NCBI RefSeq assembly: GCF_030406605.1
Contig: NZ_CP129104.1
Location: 434,001-498,000 of the forward strand
Direction: 5' to 3'
From: Curtobacterium sp. 458
Lineage (GTDB): Bacteria; Actinomycetota; Actinomycetes; Actinomycetales; Microbacteriaceae
DNA length: 64,000 nt
Both the position numbers and the translations under genes were made by a program. This document shows positions 52,485 to 61,542 of this stretch, piece by piece; the first letter of the stretch is position 1, and every line of letters starts with the position of its first letter. The notes under the pieces are model-generated. The model was given only the letters and a program-made list of their open reading frames with translations. It made no database searches and was not told the DNA's origin.

Positions 52485-52609
52485 CTTCGGCACGGCAGAA
52501 CGGCCGAAGGTCTCGCTCGCCCGCCGGGTGGGACCGGCAGGTGGTGCACCGGGCCGATCGTCGTGATGGCCAGTGTGTCGATGCACGCGCTGGGAGCTAC
52601 TCCCCTTCG
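52485..52609 (-). ncRNA. yybP-ykoY-type manganese riboswitch with expression platform
   Basis: Read leftward, the leader of the exporter has CGAAGGGGAGTAGC at its 5' side (52609-52596) and GCGAGACCTTCG at its 3' side (52516-52505), the two conserved parts of the yybP-ykoY aptamer; CGAAGG and CCTTCG pair as helix P1. The aptamer is about 105 nt with several GC helices between. Immediately after, CTTCGGC and GCCGAAG (52509-52503 and 52491-52485) can form a hairpin that uses the same 3' P1 strand, a mutually exclusive expression platform. Known members sense Mn2+ and turn on exporters. Confidence 0.8.
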
Positions 52610-52708
52610 ACACCCACCTTGGCCGGTGTCGTTCCCGACGCGCAAGCCGATCCGGGGGTTTCGAGACGCCGAATCCGCGGGTTCCGGCGCCCGCCCAGCG
52701 CTGGTGCG

Positions 52709-52756
52709 GACGGCCGGGAGGCGCGTGGCGGCGCCGCCACGCGCCTCCCGGCCGTC
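52709..52756. terminator. 48-bp perfect palindrome, GGGAGGC-type
   Basis: GACGGCCGGGAGGCGCGTGG plus CGGC forms 24-nt arms that meet without a loop. It lies 41 bp after the HEAT-repeat gene's stop on the leftward strand and 100 bp upstream of the riboswitch. The outer GGGAGGC/GCCTCCC is shared with the family A elements. Confidence 0.75.
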
Positions 52757-52797
52757 ATCCGCTCACGTCGGCGGCCGTCGCGCTCCTGCGGGTCGCG

Positions 52798-53442
52798 TCA
52801 GCCGGAGGCGCGCTTGCTGCGTCCCAGCGCCATCTCGCGTCGCGCGCGCTCCAGCGCGAGCGAGGACGCGGCGTCCGGGTCGTGGAGCAGCCGCTCGGTG
52901 TCGGCGACGTGCTCGCGCACCGACTCGCCGCGTCGCGCGGCGGCGTCCGCGAGGACCGGCGCGACGACGTCCTCGCCGAGGGACACCAGCGCACGACTGA
53001 GGGCCAGGCGGCGGTCCCGGTCGCCCTCGCCGAGTTCCCGGGCGAGCCGTCGGGCCAGCGCGGGTCGTTCCCCCTCGGGGGCGAGGACCGCGGCGGCACG
53101 CCAGGCCGTTCGCCGGACACCGGGGTCGGTGTCGCCGATCCGGTCCGCGACCTCGGCGTACACGGACCCGTCGCGGATCTTCGACAGCGTGTGGAGCGCC
53201 TGCGACCGCGCCTGCGCTTCCGGACGGTCGAGCTCGGCGACGAGCCGTGGCACGACGACCTCCGCCGGCAGCCGGACGAGCGACCACGTCAGGGCCTCGC
53301 GGACCTGCAGGTCGGGGTCGACCGCGCACTGCTCGAGGAGGACGTCGAGGTCGGCCGGGTCCGCCGCGGTGCCGGCCGCCATCACGGCGCGGAGGCGCGC
53401 GGAGGAACGGGGGTCGGCGAGGTGGTCGGTCAGCGTGCTCAT
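52798..53442 (-). CDS. HEAT-repeat protein
   Basis: 214 aa, all helical, built of five to six HEAT-type repeats, for example VDPDLQVREALTWSLVRLPA, RPEAQARSQALHTLSKIRDG and DTDPGVRRTAWRAAAVLAPE. Similar small HEAT proteins act as scaffolds. The C-terminus is basic (RREMALGRSKRASG). The ATG at 53442 is directly after GAGGGG, so the GTG at 53457 five codons upstream is a possible start. Function unknown; cytoplasmic. Confidence 0.85.
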   Translation of the reverse strand: MSTLTDHLADPRSSARLRAVMAAGTAADPADLDVLLEQCAVDPDLQVREALTWSLVRLPAEVVVPRLVAELDRPEAQARSQALHTLSKIRDGSVYAEVADRIGDTDPGVRRTAWRAAAVLAPEGERPALARRLARELGEGDRDRRLALSRALVSLGEDVVAPVLADAAARRGESVREHVADTERLLHDPDAASSLALERARREMALGRSKRASG

Positions 53443-53554
53443 CCCCTCATGCAACACTGCGAAGCCCCTGGCCGGGCGACAGGCGGCCGGGCATAGCGTG
53501 GGAGGGTCGCGGCCGTCACCGTGACCGCGACGACCAGACCACGAAAGGACCACC

Positions 53555-54508
53555 ATGCCCCGCATCGGTACCAGCGACCTCACCGTGTTCCCCCTCGCAC
53601 TCGGCGGCAACGTCTTCGGCTGGACGGCCGACGAGCAGACTTCGCACCGGGTACTCGACGCGTACACGGGCGCCGGTGGGGACTTCGTGGACTCGGCCGA
53701 CGTGTACTCCGCCTGGGCGCCGGGCAACAGCGGCGGTGAGTCCGAGCGGGTCATCGGTTCGTGGCTCCGCGCCTCGGGCAAGCGCGACGACGTCGTCATC
53801 GCGACGAAGGTGTCGCAGCACCCGGAGTTCCAGGGCCTCTCGGCGTCGAACGTCGCAGCGGCTGCCCGGGCCAGCCTCGAACGGCTCGGCACCGACCGGA
53901 TCGACCTGTACTACGCGCACTTCGACGACGAGTCGACCCCGCTCGAGGAGACCGTGCGGGCGTTCGACCAGCTCGTGCGCGAGGGCCTCGTCCGGTACAC
54001 GGCGATCTCGAACTACTCGCGGGAGCGCGCCCAGGAGTGGATCCGCATCGCGGACGAGCACGGCCTCGCGAAGCCGGTCGCGATCCAGCCGCACTACAAC
54101 CTCGTGACGCGGGAGCCGTACGAGTCGGACATCGCGCCGCTCGCCGCCGCCGAGCACCTCGGGGTGGTGCCGTACTTCGCCCTCGCCGCCGGGTTCCTCA
54201 CCGGGAAGTACCGCTCGGAGGAGGACTTCGCCGGCAAGGACCGCGAGGGGCAGGTGTCGGGTTACTTCTCGGACGAGGGGCTCGCGGTCGTCGACGCCCT
54301 CGACACGATCGGCCGTGAGCACGGCGTGGAGATCGCGACCGTGGCCCTGGCGTGGCTCCAGGCACAGCCGGACGTCGTCGCGCCGATCGCCAGCGCGCGG
54401 AACACCGACCAGCTGCCGGCGCTGCTCGCGTCGGCGGAGCTCGAGCTCAGCGCGGAGGAGCTGCGCACCCTGTCGGACGCGTCCGCGAAGGTCCCCGCCG
54501 CACGTTGA
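53555..54508 (+). CDS. Aldo/keto reductase
   Basis: 317 aa NADPH-dependent reductase of the AKR fold. Catalytic D, Y, K and H are in DFVDSADVYSAWAPG, VVIATKVSQHPEF and DLYYAHFDDEST. The C-terminal cofactor motif is APIASARNTDQLPALLASAE. AAGGA precedes the ATG at 53555, and TAGCGT at 53494-53499 is a probable -10. Substrate unknown. Confidence 0.93.
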   Translation: MPRIGTSDLTVFPLALGGNVFGWTADEQTSHRVLDAYTGAGGDFVDSADVYSAWAPGNSGGESERVIGSWLRASGKRDDVVIATKVSQHPEFQGLSASNVAAAARASLERLGTDRIDLYYAHFDDESTPLEETVRAFDQLVREGLVRYTAISNYSRERAQEWIRIADEHGLAKPVAIQPHYNLVTREPYESDIAPLAAAEHLGVVPYFALAAGFLTGKYRSEEDFAGKDREGQVSGYFSDEGLAVVDALDTIGREHGVEIATVALAWLQAQPDVVAPIASARNTDQLPALLASAELELSAEELRTLSDASAKVPAAR

Positions 54509-54540
54509 CCGCGGCGGCGGCGCCCCGCGCTGCCGCTGCT

Positions 54541-54582
54541 GAACGACGTCGCCGCTGTCGTACGACGGCGGCGACGTCGTTC
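54541..54582. terminator. 42-bp palindromic element, family B
   Basis: 39 of 42 bases are identical to the element at 11613-11654. It follows the aldo/keto reductase stop by 32 bp and faces the convergent septum-formation-domain gene. A GTCGATCGAC-core repeat (54646) follows it, as a similar one accompanies the other copy. Confidence 0.7.
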
Positions 54583-54745
54583 GTCGCGCACGCGGGCAAC
54601 CCGCGCGGGCACGGAGCGACTCCGCGGTGGTCGTACGACGACGACCGCGTCGATCGACAGCCGCGCCCCCACGCTCGTCGCTCCAGCGCCGCTGACGCCG
54701 GCTGCGCGACGACGACGACGACACGCTCGACGCCGCCCGCGCCGC

Positions 54746-57019
54746 CTACGCCGCGGGCGCGAGCGACCCCGTGAGCTCCTGCCCCGACGACCGCGTGACG
54801 AAGCACGAGATGAACGTGTCGCCCTGCTGCCACGTGGACTCGTCCGGCGCGTAGGCCCCCTGGACCTGCACGTCCCCGACCGAACCCGCCGCGGCCGTGT
54901 CCAGCGCCGCCGAGGTCTGGCACTGCTCCGCAGCCTGCGCCGCGAGTGCGTCCGCCCCCGGGTACGCGTCCGCCTGGACGGGCAGCCGTGCGGTGAGCTG
55001 CGCCGCGTGCGGCGTCGCGCAGTCCACGACCGTGAAGGTCTGCGCCCACGCGTTCGTGAACGGCGTCAGGCACTCCCCGCCCGCGAGGTCCGTCCACGCG
55101 TGCTCGCCCGGGGCCGCCGGCGTGGTCGCGAACTGGAGCCCCGTCGCGGGCGTCTGCGCCTGCTCGGCCTCGGCGGAGGGCGTCGACGACGGCGCCGCGG
55201 ACTGCGCGGCGGCGGTCGGAGACTTCGTGGGTGGGACGAGATGGTCGGCGACCGTGTTGCCCATGATCCACTTCGCGAAGAGGAACACGAGGACGAGCAG
55301 CACGACGATGAGGACGATCGCGCCGCCGATGAGGAGCTGCTTGCCGCGCGTCCCCTCGCCCTGCAGCTTCGCGAACTGCTGGTTGATGAGCCCCTGCTGG
55401 GACGGCGACGGGGTCTCCGACGCGCGGGCCGAGGGAGCAGCGGGGGTGGGAGCGGCGGCCGAGGACGACCGGACCGCGGGCATCATCGCCGTGCCGGTGT
55501 CGTGCGGGTCGTAGCCGGTCGTGCCGAGCTGGTCGACTGCGGCGGTCCCGAAGAGGTCCTTGATCGCGCTCGTGTCGCTCGTCTCGCGGTCGGTCCACTC
55601 CGACTGGTCGATGTCCTCCGGGCGCACCGCTGCTGCTGCGGGGTCGGTCGTCGCGGCGGGCTCCGGGTCGGGGCGGTCCTCCGGAGCGGAGAGCAGTCCG
55701 TCGAAGTCCTGACCGACCGCGGGCGGGAGGTGCGCCGGGTACGACTCGGGGGTCGGCTCGACGAGCGGCGGGGCGGCGGTCGGCGGCACGGCGTCGTCGG
55801 GTTCGGCCCACCACGGCGTCGCGGACGCGGAGCGTGGCGGCTCGAAGGCGACGGTCGGGGTCTCCTCGGCCTCGTCGGAGAGCGACCACCTGGTCGTGGC
55901 GGCCCCGTCCGCTGCCGGCTCGGCAGGCGCCGGCTCGGCAGGCGCCGGCTCGGCAAGCGCCGGCTCGGCAAGCGCCGGCTCGACAGGGGTCGACGGTCGC
56001 GTCGGTTCGACCGGGAGGCCCGTGGCCGCGTCCGGTACGGAGAGTCGCGTCGTCGGGGCGTCCGGCTCGGATCCCGTCGGTGCGGCGGCCGCAGCCCCGG
56101 CAGCGACCGCACCGGCGGCGCCGAGTGCGGCGGCGGTCGGCAGTCCGGGCGCCGCGGTGGGGACCGCTCCGGTGGCGACCTCGTCCTCGTCCTCCGCCTC
56201 GTCCGCGAGCGTCCACGACCCGGCCGTGTCGTACGCCTCGGAGGTCAGCGTCGTCGGGACCTCGCCCGTCTCGTCGTCGTGCACGGCCCAGTCGAACGGA
56301 CGGTCCGACCCGGCAGCCGCGTCGTCGTCGGAGGACGACTGCACCCGCAGCAGGTCGGTGAAGCTCGGCGGCTCGTCGGCGGAGGGCAGCGCGTCCTCGA
56401 CCCCGAGCGGCTGACGGGCCATCGGCTCGCCGACCGTCACCGCTCCCGTGCCGGTGCCGGTCGCTCGGCCGAGCCAGTCGACGTCGTCACGGCCGGTCCC
56501 AGTGGGGTCGGTCCGCCGGCGTTCCTCGTCGAGCGCCCGGGCCTCGGCGGCGCGTGCGTCCCGGTTCGACTGCGCGGTCGGCAGCTGGATCGAGCTCGGG
56601 TGCGCCTGCTGCGACGGCGCGCGGAGCTCCTCGGGCATCGAGATCGCCTGCGTGGCACCGGCGTCGGCCGGCACCTCGTCACGCGCCGCCGCCTCGTCAC
56701 GCGCGGCCGCCTCGTCACGCGCGGCCGCCTCGGCCGGGCTCGTGTCCGCGCCGGCGGAGTCCTCCTCCGAGGGCGCGGTGAACGGCTCGGGCAGCGGCGC
56801 ACCGGTCTCCTGCGCGGCCTTGATGGCCTCGCGACGCTCCCGTCGGGACGGCCACTCGTCGGCCGAGCGGGGAGCGCCGAAGATGTCCGCGGCACTGCGG
56901 AGACCGTGGAACGGAGCGTCCGCGTCCGACGCGCGCCGTGCCTCCAGGCCGTCGTCCCCGTCTCCGGGACCGGCGGTGCCCTCGGGGCCCTGCGCGTCGT
57001 CCGGACGCTCCCCGGTCAC
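54746..57019 (-). CDS. Large single-pass membrane protein with septum-formation domain
   Basis: 757 aa. Residues 1-555 are cytoplasmic, acidic, proline/alanine-rich and low complexity, with tandem AAARDE and EPALAEPAPA repeats; a hydrophobic stretch AAGAVAAGAAAAAP is probably not membrane-inserted. One strong transmembrane helix lies at about 568-592 (LLIGGAIVLIVVLLVLVFLF). The extracellular C-terminus (about 640-757) with GECLTPFTNAWAQTFTVVDC and a second cysteine pair resembles septum-formation/DUF4190-associated domains. Its GTG overlaps the pyrE stop (GTGA), so it is co-translated with pyrE. Likely cell-envelope function. Confidence 0.7.
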   Translation of the reverse strand: MTGERPDDAQGPEGTAGPGDGDDGLEARRASDADAPFHGLRSAADIFGAPRSADEWPSRRERREAIKAAQETGAPLPEPFTAPSEEDSAGADTSPAEAAARDEAAARDEAAARDEVPADAGATQAISMPEELRAPSQQAHPSSIQLPTAQSNRDARAAEARALDEERRRTDPTGTGRDDVDWLGRATGTGTGAVTVGEPMARQPLGVEDALPSADEPPSFTDLLRVQSSSDDDAAAGSDRPFDWAVHDDETGEVPTTLTSEAYDTAGSWTLADEAEDEDEVATGAVPTAAPGLPTAAALGAAGAVAAGAAAAAPTGSEPDAPTTRLSVPDAATGLPVEPTRPSTPVEPALAEPALAEPAPAEPAPAEPAADGAATTRWSLSDEAEETPTVAFEPPRSASATPWWAEPDDAVPPTAAPPLVEPTPESYPAHLPPAVGQDFDGLLSAPEDRPDPEPAATTDPAAAAVRPEDIDQSEWTDRETSDTSAIKDLFGTAAVDQLGTTGYDPHDTGTAMMPAVRSSSAAAPTPAAPSARASETPSPSQQGLINQQFAKLQGEGTRGKQLLIGGAIVLIVVLLVLVFLFAKWIMGNTVADHLVPPTKSPTAAAQSAAPSSTPSAEAEQAQTPATGLQFATTPAAPGEHAWTDLAGGECLTPFTNAWAQTFTVVDCATPHAAQLTARLPVQADAYPGADALAAQAAEQCQTSAALDTAAAGSVGDVQVQGAYAPDESTWQQGDTFISCFVTRSSGQELTGSLAPAA

Positions 57020-57567
57020 GCGGACAACCCCAGGTCGGCCAACCCGATGGCGGCGTAGTAGGGGTACCCGGCGGCCTCGATCTTCTCCTTGGCGCCGGTG
57101 TCGCGGTCGACCACGACGGCGACCGCGGCGATGATCGCGCCCTCACGCTCGAGCGCCTCGGCCGCCTTGAGCGGCGAGCCGCCGGTGGTCGAGGTGTCCT
57201 CGAGCACGATGACGCGCTTGCCACGGACGTCGGGGCCCTCGACCTGACGGCCGCGACCGTGGTCCTTCGGCTCCTTGCGGACGACGAAGGCGTCGTACGC
57301 GAGGCCACGCGCGGCGGCCTGGTGCAGCACGGCGCTCGCGATCGGGTCGGCTCCCATGGTGAGGCCACCGACGGCGGCGACGTCCGGGACCTCGGCGATG
57401 AGGTCGGTCATCACCTGCCCGATGAGGGGTGCCACACGGTGGTCGAGGCTGACCTTCCGCAGGTCGATGTAGTACGACGCCTGCTTGCCGCTGGTCAGGG
57501 TGAAGTCGCCGTGGAACACGGCATCGGCCTTGATGTGGTCGATCAACTGGTCACGCACGTCAGTCAC
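57016..57567 (-). CDS. pyrE: Orotate phosphoribosyltransferase
   Basis: 183 aa, orotate plus PRPP to OMP. The PRPP loop is VIVLEDTSTTGGSPLKAAEA, LTSGKQASYYIDLRKVSL is the N-terminal block, and GLTMGADPIASAVLHQAA with the lysine-rich VRKEPKDHGRGRQVEG covers the flexible loop. The GTG at 57567 has TACTCT ending 8 nt upstream. It is followed by the septum-domain gene with a 4-bp overlap. Confidence 0.95.
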   Translation of the reverse strand: MTDVRDQLIDHIKADAVFHGDFTLTSGKQASYYIDLRKVSLDHRVAPLIGQVMTDLIAEVPDVAAVGGLTMGADPIASAVLHQAAARGLAYDAFVVRKEPKDHGRGRQVEGPDVRGKRVIVLEDTSTTGGSPLKAAEALEREGAIIAAVAVVVDRDTGAKEKIEAAGYPYYAAIGLADLGLSA

Positions 57568-57655
57568 AGCGCACCAGAGTAGCCGGTCGGGGTGATCGGG
57601 CGCTCCTGTGCACCTGGGCGGCTCCCGCCGAGGCGCGCTCGGTACGCTCCGGAGC

Positions 57656-59314
57656 ATGCCCCGCTCCGCACCGCCGCCAGCCGTCGAGGCGGGCAGCGCG
57701 GCCACCGCGGGCAGGTGGGTCGCGATCGGCCGGGAGGCACTGGGCGCCCTGGTCGCGCTGGCCCTGTCCGTCATCGCGTTGCGGCACGTCGTCGCCACAC
57801 CGCGGGTCGCGTTGCTCTGGTACGACGGCGACTCGGTGCTCCTGCCGCTGGTCCGGCGCTCGCTCGACGCCGGGCAGCCGTTCGAGTGGGCGATGTCCCC
57901 CGCGCTGTTCTTCTTCCCCGAGCTGCCGGTCTACCTGCTCTGCTCGGTGGTGACGGCGACCCCGCAGCAGGCGCTCGCGCTGAACGGCGTGCTCGTGCTC
58001 CTCGCCGTGTACGCACTGCTCCGCGCGGCGGCGAACGAGCTCATGCCCTCGGCCGGACGTCCGGCACGGATCGCAGTGTCCGGGCTGGCGCTCGCGTTCG
58101 TCACGGCGCTCGTCCTGACCGAGTCGACCGCGACGGCCACCTCGCTCGAACTCGCGTCGCTGCTCCTCACGACCACCTACTACTACGGCGCCGTGCTGGC
58201 GATGCTCGCGACCGCCGTGCTCGTGCTCCGGGCAGTGCGGACCGGACGGGCATCGGTCCCGGTCCTCGTCACGCTCGGCCTCGTCGCGGCGCTGACGACC
58301 GCGTCGAACCCGCTGTACGTGCCGTGGTCGGCCGGCCCGGTCATCGTGACACTCGGGCTGCTCGCACTCGCACGCCGGGTGCCGTGGCGGCCGGCCGGGC
58401 TGCTCGGCGGGGTGCTCGTCGTCGGCTCCGTGGTCGGGTACCTCGTGCGGATCCCGCTGCGCCCGTTCGTGTCGCTCGACCCGTCCACCTACGTGCACCC
58501 ATCGCGGGCGTTCGACACCCTGGCGTTCTTCGCGCAGCTCACCGACGACCGGGCGGCCACCGCGGCGGGCGACGCCGGGCTGCTCCTGCTCTTCGTCGGG
58601 GTCCTGCTCGCCGTTGGTGGCACGGTGTGGGCCTGGCGGATCCGGACCTCCCGCACGGTGCTCGTCGCCACGGTGCTGCCGCTCGTGACCGTGGTCGCAG
58701 TGTCCGTCGGGGTCGTGGTCGCCGGGTCGGAGACCCCGCGGTACCTCGAGCCGATCGTGACCGCGCCGCTCCTGGCGTTCATCGCGGTCGCCGAACTCAC
58801 CCGGACCGCCGTCCGCGCGACCCGGGTCCACCGACCGTCACGGGCGGTCCGTACGCTCCTCGCGATCGGTGCGGCGGCCGTCCTCGTCGCGGGGGTGGCT
58901 GCCGTCCCGGGGACCGTCCGCACCGTGTCGGACGCCCGCTACTCCGCCGCCGGCTGCCTCGATCGCTGGGCAGCGGGGCGGGACGTCACCGGGGTCGGGC
59001 AGTTCTGGACGGTGCGGCCACTCGCGACCTACGCGGCGCCGAACGTCGAGCTGCTGCAGGTCCGGGACACGTTCGACACCTACCCGTGGTTGGTCGACCT
59101 CGGCGCCTACCGCGGGGCCCGGCCGACCTTCGTGGTCATCGGCTCCGGGGACGTCTGGACCCGGGCCGTGGAGGACTCGCTCGGCGCTCCGGCGTCGATC
59201 ACGCACTGCACGGGCTTCGACGTCTACGACTACGCGGGGACCACGGGCGCGGCCGTCCTCCGGGACCGGGTCGTGCAGAGCGCGGAGCAGACCCTGCGCG
59301 ACCGGGGCTTCTGA
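57656..59314 (+). CDS. GT-C-like polytopic membrane protein
   Basis: 552 aa, ten or more transmembrane helices with an extracellular loop after the first (LLWYDGDSVLLPLVRRSLDA, with D-x-D-like acidic residues) and a large soluble C-terminal domain (about 430-552). This is the plan of lipid-linked sugar transferases (GT-C/mannosyltransferase-like) and of several actinobacterial hypothetical proteins. TACGCT ends 7 nt before the ATG. Function unproven. Confidence 0.75.
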   Translation: MPRSAPPPAVEAGSAATAGRWVAIGREALGALVALALSVIALRHVVATPRVALLWYDGDSVLLPLVRRSLDAGQPFEWAMSPALFFFPELPVYLLCSVVTATPQQALALNGVLVLLAVYALLRAAANELMPSAGRPARIAVSGLALAFVTALVLTESTATATSLELASLLLTTTYYYGAVLAMLATAVLVLRAVRTGRASVPVLVTLGLVAALTTASNPLYVPWSAGPVIVTLGLLALARRVPWRPAGLLGGVLVVGSVVGYLVRIPLRPFVSLDPSTYVHPSRAFDTLAFFAQLTDDRAATAAGDAGLLLLFVGVLLAVGGTVWAWRIRTSRTVLVATVLPLVTVVAVSVGVVVAGSETPRYLEPIVTAPLLAFIAVAELTRTAVRATRVHRPSRAVRTLLAIGAAAVLVAGVAAVPGTVRTVSDARYSAAGCLDRWAAGRDVTGVGQFWTVRPLATYAAPNVELLQVRDTFDTYPWLVDLGAYRGARPTFVVIGSGDVWTRAVEDSLGAPASITHCTGFDVYDYAGTTGAAVLRDRVVQSAEQTLRDRGF

Positions 59315-59397
59315 GCTCCACCCTGTCGCGCGGTGTTCCATCCACAGCGGCGCGCCCGCGACCCGATCTGCCTGTACGGATGTATAGGCTTCCCCCT

Positions 59398-60744
59398 GTG
59401 ACCCGCGCCACCAGCCCCCGACCCCGCCGGACCCTCCCGCTCCGCCTCGCCGTCACCGGTCTGGCGCTCGCGGGACTCGTCGGCACCGTCGTGCTGGACG
59501 CCCCGGCGGCGCAGGCGAAGACCTACCCGTCGTGGGACGACGTGCTCGCCGCCCGTGGCAAGGAGTCCGAGAAGCAGACGCAGATCACGAAGATCCGCGG
59601 CATCATCGACGGGCTGTCCGACGACCTCGAGGAAGCCCAGGCAGAGGCCCAGCGCCTCGGTGACGACTTCCAGGAGGCGCAGGCCGCGGCGCAGCGGCAG
59701 GCGGAGACGGAACAGAAGCTCCGCGCCGAGGCCGACGAGCACGCCGAGACCGCCGAGCAGAGCGCCGCCCAGGCCGGGCAGCTCGCCGCCCAGATGGCTC
59801 GCTCCGGCGGCGCGGACGTCACCGCGTCGGTCGTCGGCAGCTCGGAGGACGCCTCCGACCTGCTCTACAACCTCGGCGCCCTGAGTAAGCTCTCCGAGCA
59901 GGCCGAGCGCGTCGAGGCCGCTGCCTCCGCGGACGCCTCCGTCGCGCGGTCCCTCACCGCACAGGCCGACCGCGCGGCCAAGAAGCTCGACGAACTCGCT
60001 GACGAGGCGAAGGAACGGATGGACGTCGCGCAGGCCGCGTCCGACAAGGTCCAGGCAGCGTACGAGGAGCAGCAGTCGAACAAGGCCCGGCTCGACGCAC
60101 AGCTCGCGACCCTGACATCGGGTCGTGTCCGGTCCGAGAAGGAGTTCGCGAAGGGCGAGGCGATCCGCAAGGCGGCGGAGGAGAAGGCTGCACGTGAAGC
60201 TGCCGCCCGCGCCGCTGCTGCCGCGGCCGCTGCAGCCGCCGCGGCGAACAGCGGCGGTTCGTCGGGTGGGGGCTCCGGTGCCTCCGGCGGGTCGAGCGGC
60301 GGGTCCTCGGGCGGCTCCGTGGGGTCCGGCTCGGGTACGGGCTGGGTCCGACCGGCGAGCGGCGGCATCACGAGCCCGTACGGCTACCGTGTGCACCCGA
60401 TCCACGGCGGCGTCATCTTCCACGACGGCGTCGACCTCGGCAGCCCGTGCTCGTCGGCCATCGTGGCGGCGGCCGCCGGGACGGTCGAGTACGTCGGCTG
60501 GTACGGCGGCTACGGCAACTACGTGCGGATCTCCCATGGCGGCGGGATCACGACCGCGTACGGCCACATCGTGAACGGCGGCTTCCGGGTGTCGCCCGGG
60601 CAGCGCGTCTCGGCCGGGCAGCTCATCGCGCTCGTGGGCTCCACGGGGAACTCGACCGGGTGCCACTCGCACATCGAGGTCCACACGGGCGGCGCCACGA
60701 TCGACCCCGTGCCCTTCCTCCGCGCTCGCGGCGTCGGCATCTAG
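59398..60744 (+). CDS. Secreted M23 (LytM-type) peptidoglycan endopeptidase with coiled coil
   Basis: 448 aa. Signal peptide to about residue 40 (AAQA), long coiled coil about 50-265, Ala-run and Gly/Ser linker about 268-313, and LytM domain 316-448 with zinc ligands H342 and D346 (FHDGVDLG) and H425, and catalytic H390 (YGH) and H423 in TGCHSHIEVH. All active-site residues are intact, so it should cut cross-bridges in the cell wall, probably regulated by the coiled coil as in EnvC/RipC-like systems. TAGGCT ends 7 nt before the GTG. Confidence 0.93.
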   Translation: MTRATSPRPRRTLPLRLAVTGLALAGLVGTVVLDAPAAQAKTYPSWDDVLAARGKESEKQTQITKIRGIIDGLSDDLEEAQAEAQRLGDDFQEAQAAAQRQAETEQKLRAEADEHAETAEQSAAQAGQLAAQMARSGGADVTASVVGSSEDASDLLYNLGALSKLSEQAERVEAAASADASVARSLTAQADRAAKKLDELADEAKERMDVAQAASDKVQAAYEEQQSNKARLDAQLATLTSGRVRSEKEFAKGEAIRKAAEEKAAREAAARAAAAAAAAAAAANSGGSSGGGSGASGGSSGGSSGGSVGSGSGTGWVRPASGGITSPYGYRVHPIHGGVIFHDGVDLGSPCSSAIVAAAAGTVEYVGWYGGYGNYVRISHGGGITTAYGHIVNGGFRVSPGQRVSAGQLIALVGSTGNSTGCHSHIEVHTGGATIDPVPFLRARGVGI

Positions 60745-60816
60745 CGGGCCCGCGCGGCCGCGCACCGGCGGCGCTCTCGCGTCTTCGCGCTCTCGCGCTC
60801 TCGCGCTCTCGCGCTC

Positions 60817-60876
60817 GCACAACCAAAGGCACCTCGAACCGCGCGCATCCGCGGTTCGAGGTGCCTTCGGTTGTGC
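60817..60876. terminator. Long hairpin, 27-bp stem, between convergent genes
   Basis: GCACAACC, one mismatch, then AAGGCACCTCGAACCGCG pairs with the complement across a 6-nt loop. It is preceded by the simple repeat (CTCTCGCG)n at 60772-60816. It separates the M23 peptidase gene from the convergent Asp23 operon. Confidence 0.8.
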
Positions 60877-60945
60877 GCCACCAATCCGCACCGGCACCCA
60901 CGCCGGCACCGGCACCGGCACCGACGCCCGCACCGGCACCTGGCG

Positions 60946-61542
60946 TCAGTGCACGCGGTCCGGCTTCCCCGACCCGACGCCCCCGCGGGCGATCTCGAGC
61001 AGGACCGGCAGCCGCTCGCCGAGCAGCGCGTCGAGGTCAGCGACGACCGCCTCGACCCGCTCGGTGAGCTCACGCGGCCCGGCCCCGCGGCGCGGACGCA
61101 CCCGGATGCGCACGGCACGGCGACCACGTACCCGGTAGACGTCCACGGCGAGCGACGCCACCTGCGGCAGCGCACCGATCGCCGACGACAGGGCGTGCTG
61201 CACGGCCGCGGCATCGATCCGCACCGATCCCGCGACGCCGTCGGCACCACCGTCGTCCTGCACCACCGTGCCGGTCCGTCCGCCGCCGAGCGTGCTGAGC
61301 ACCACGAGCGCGAGCACCCCGACGACGACCGCGCCGCCGAGGACCGCGGTCCACGCGACGAGCGACGCTTCCTCGGCCGCGCGGGTGCCGAGGTCGGTCA
61401 GGCCCGGTCGTGCGAGGTCGTGCCAGATGCCGGCGGCGGCCGGGACGGTCTGCACGAGGACGGCTCCGGCTCCCGCGACGAGCAGGGCGAGCCCGACGAC
61501 GACGAGGGCGATGCGTCCGACGACGCGGTTCGTGGCGTTCAC
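60946..61542 (-). CDS. AmaP-like membrane anchor of alkaline-shock system
   Basis: 198 aa. Two N-terminal transmembrane helices (about 12-33 and 62-84) and a soluble domain with GSVRIDAAAVQHALSSAIGA and VDVYRVRGRRAVRIRVRPRR, resembling AmaP-type proteins that anchor Asp23. Last gene of a five-gene operon with 4-bp overlaps throughout. GTG at 61542. Confidence 0.75.
   Translation of the reverse strand: MNATNRVVGRIALVVVGLALLVAGAGAVLVQTVPAAAGIWHDLARPGLTDLGTRAAEEASLVAWTAVLGGAVVVGVLALVVLSTLGGGRTGTVVQDDGGADGVAGSVRIDAAAVQHALSSAIGALPQVASLAVDVYRVRGRRAVRIRVRPRRGAGPRELTERVEAVVADLDALLGERLPVLLEIARGGVGSGKPDRVH

Noticed and set aside
52436..52645. N-terminal extension of the cation exporter
   Set aside because: This stretch is the riboswitch leader, and the protein similarity begins after GTG 52435.
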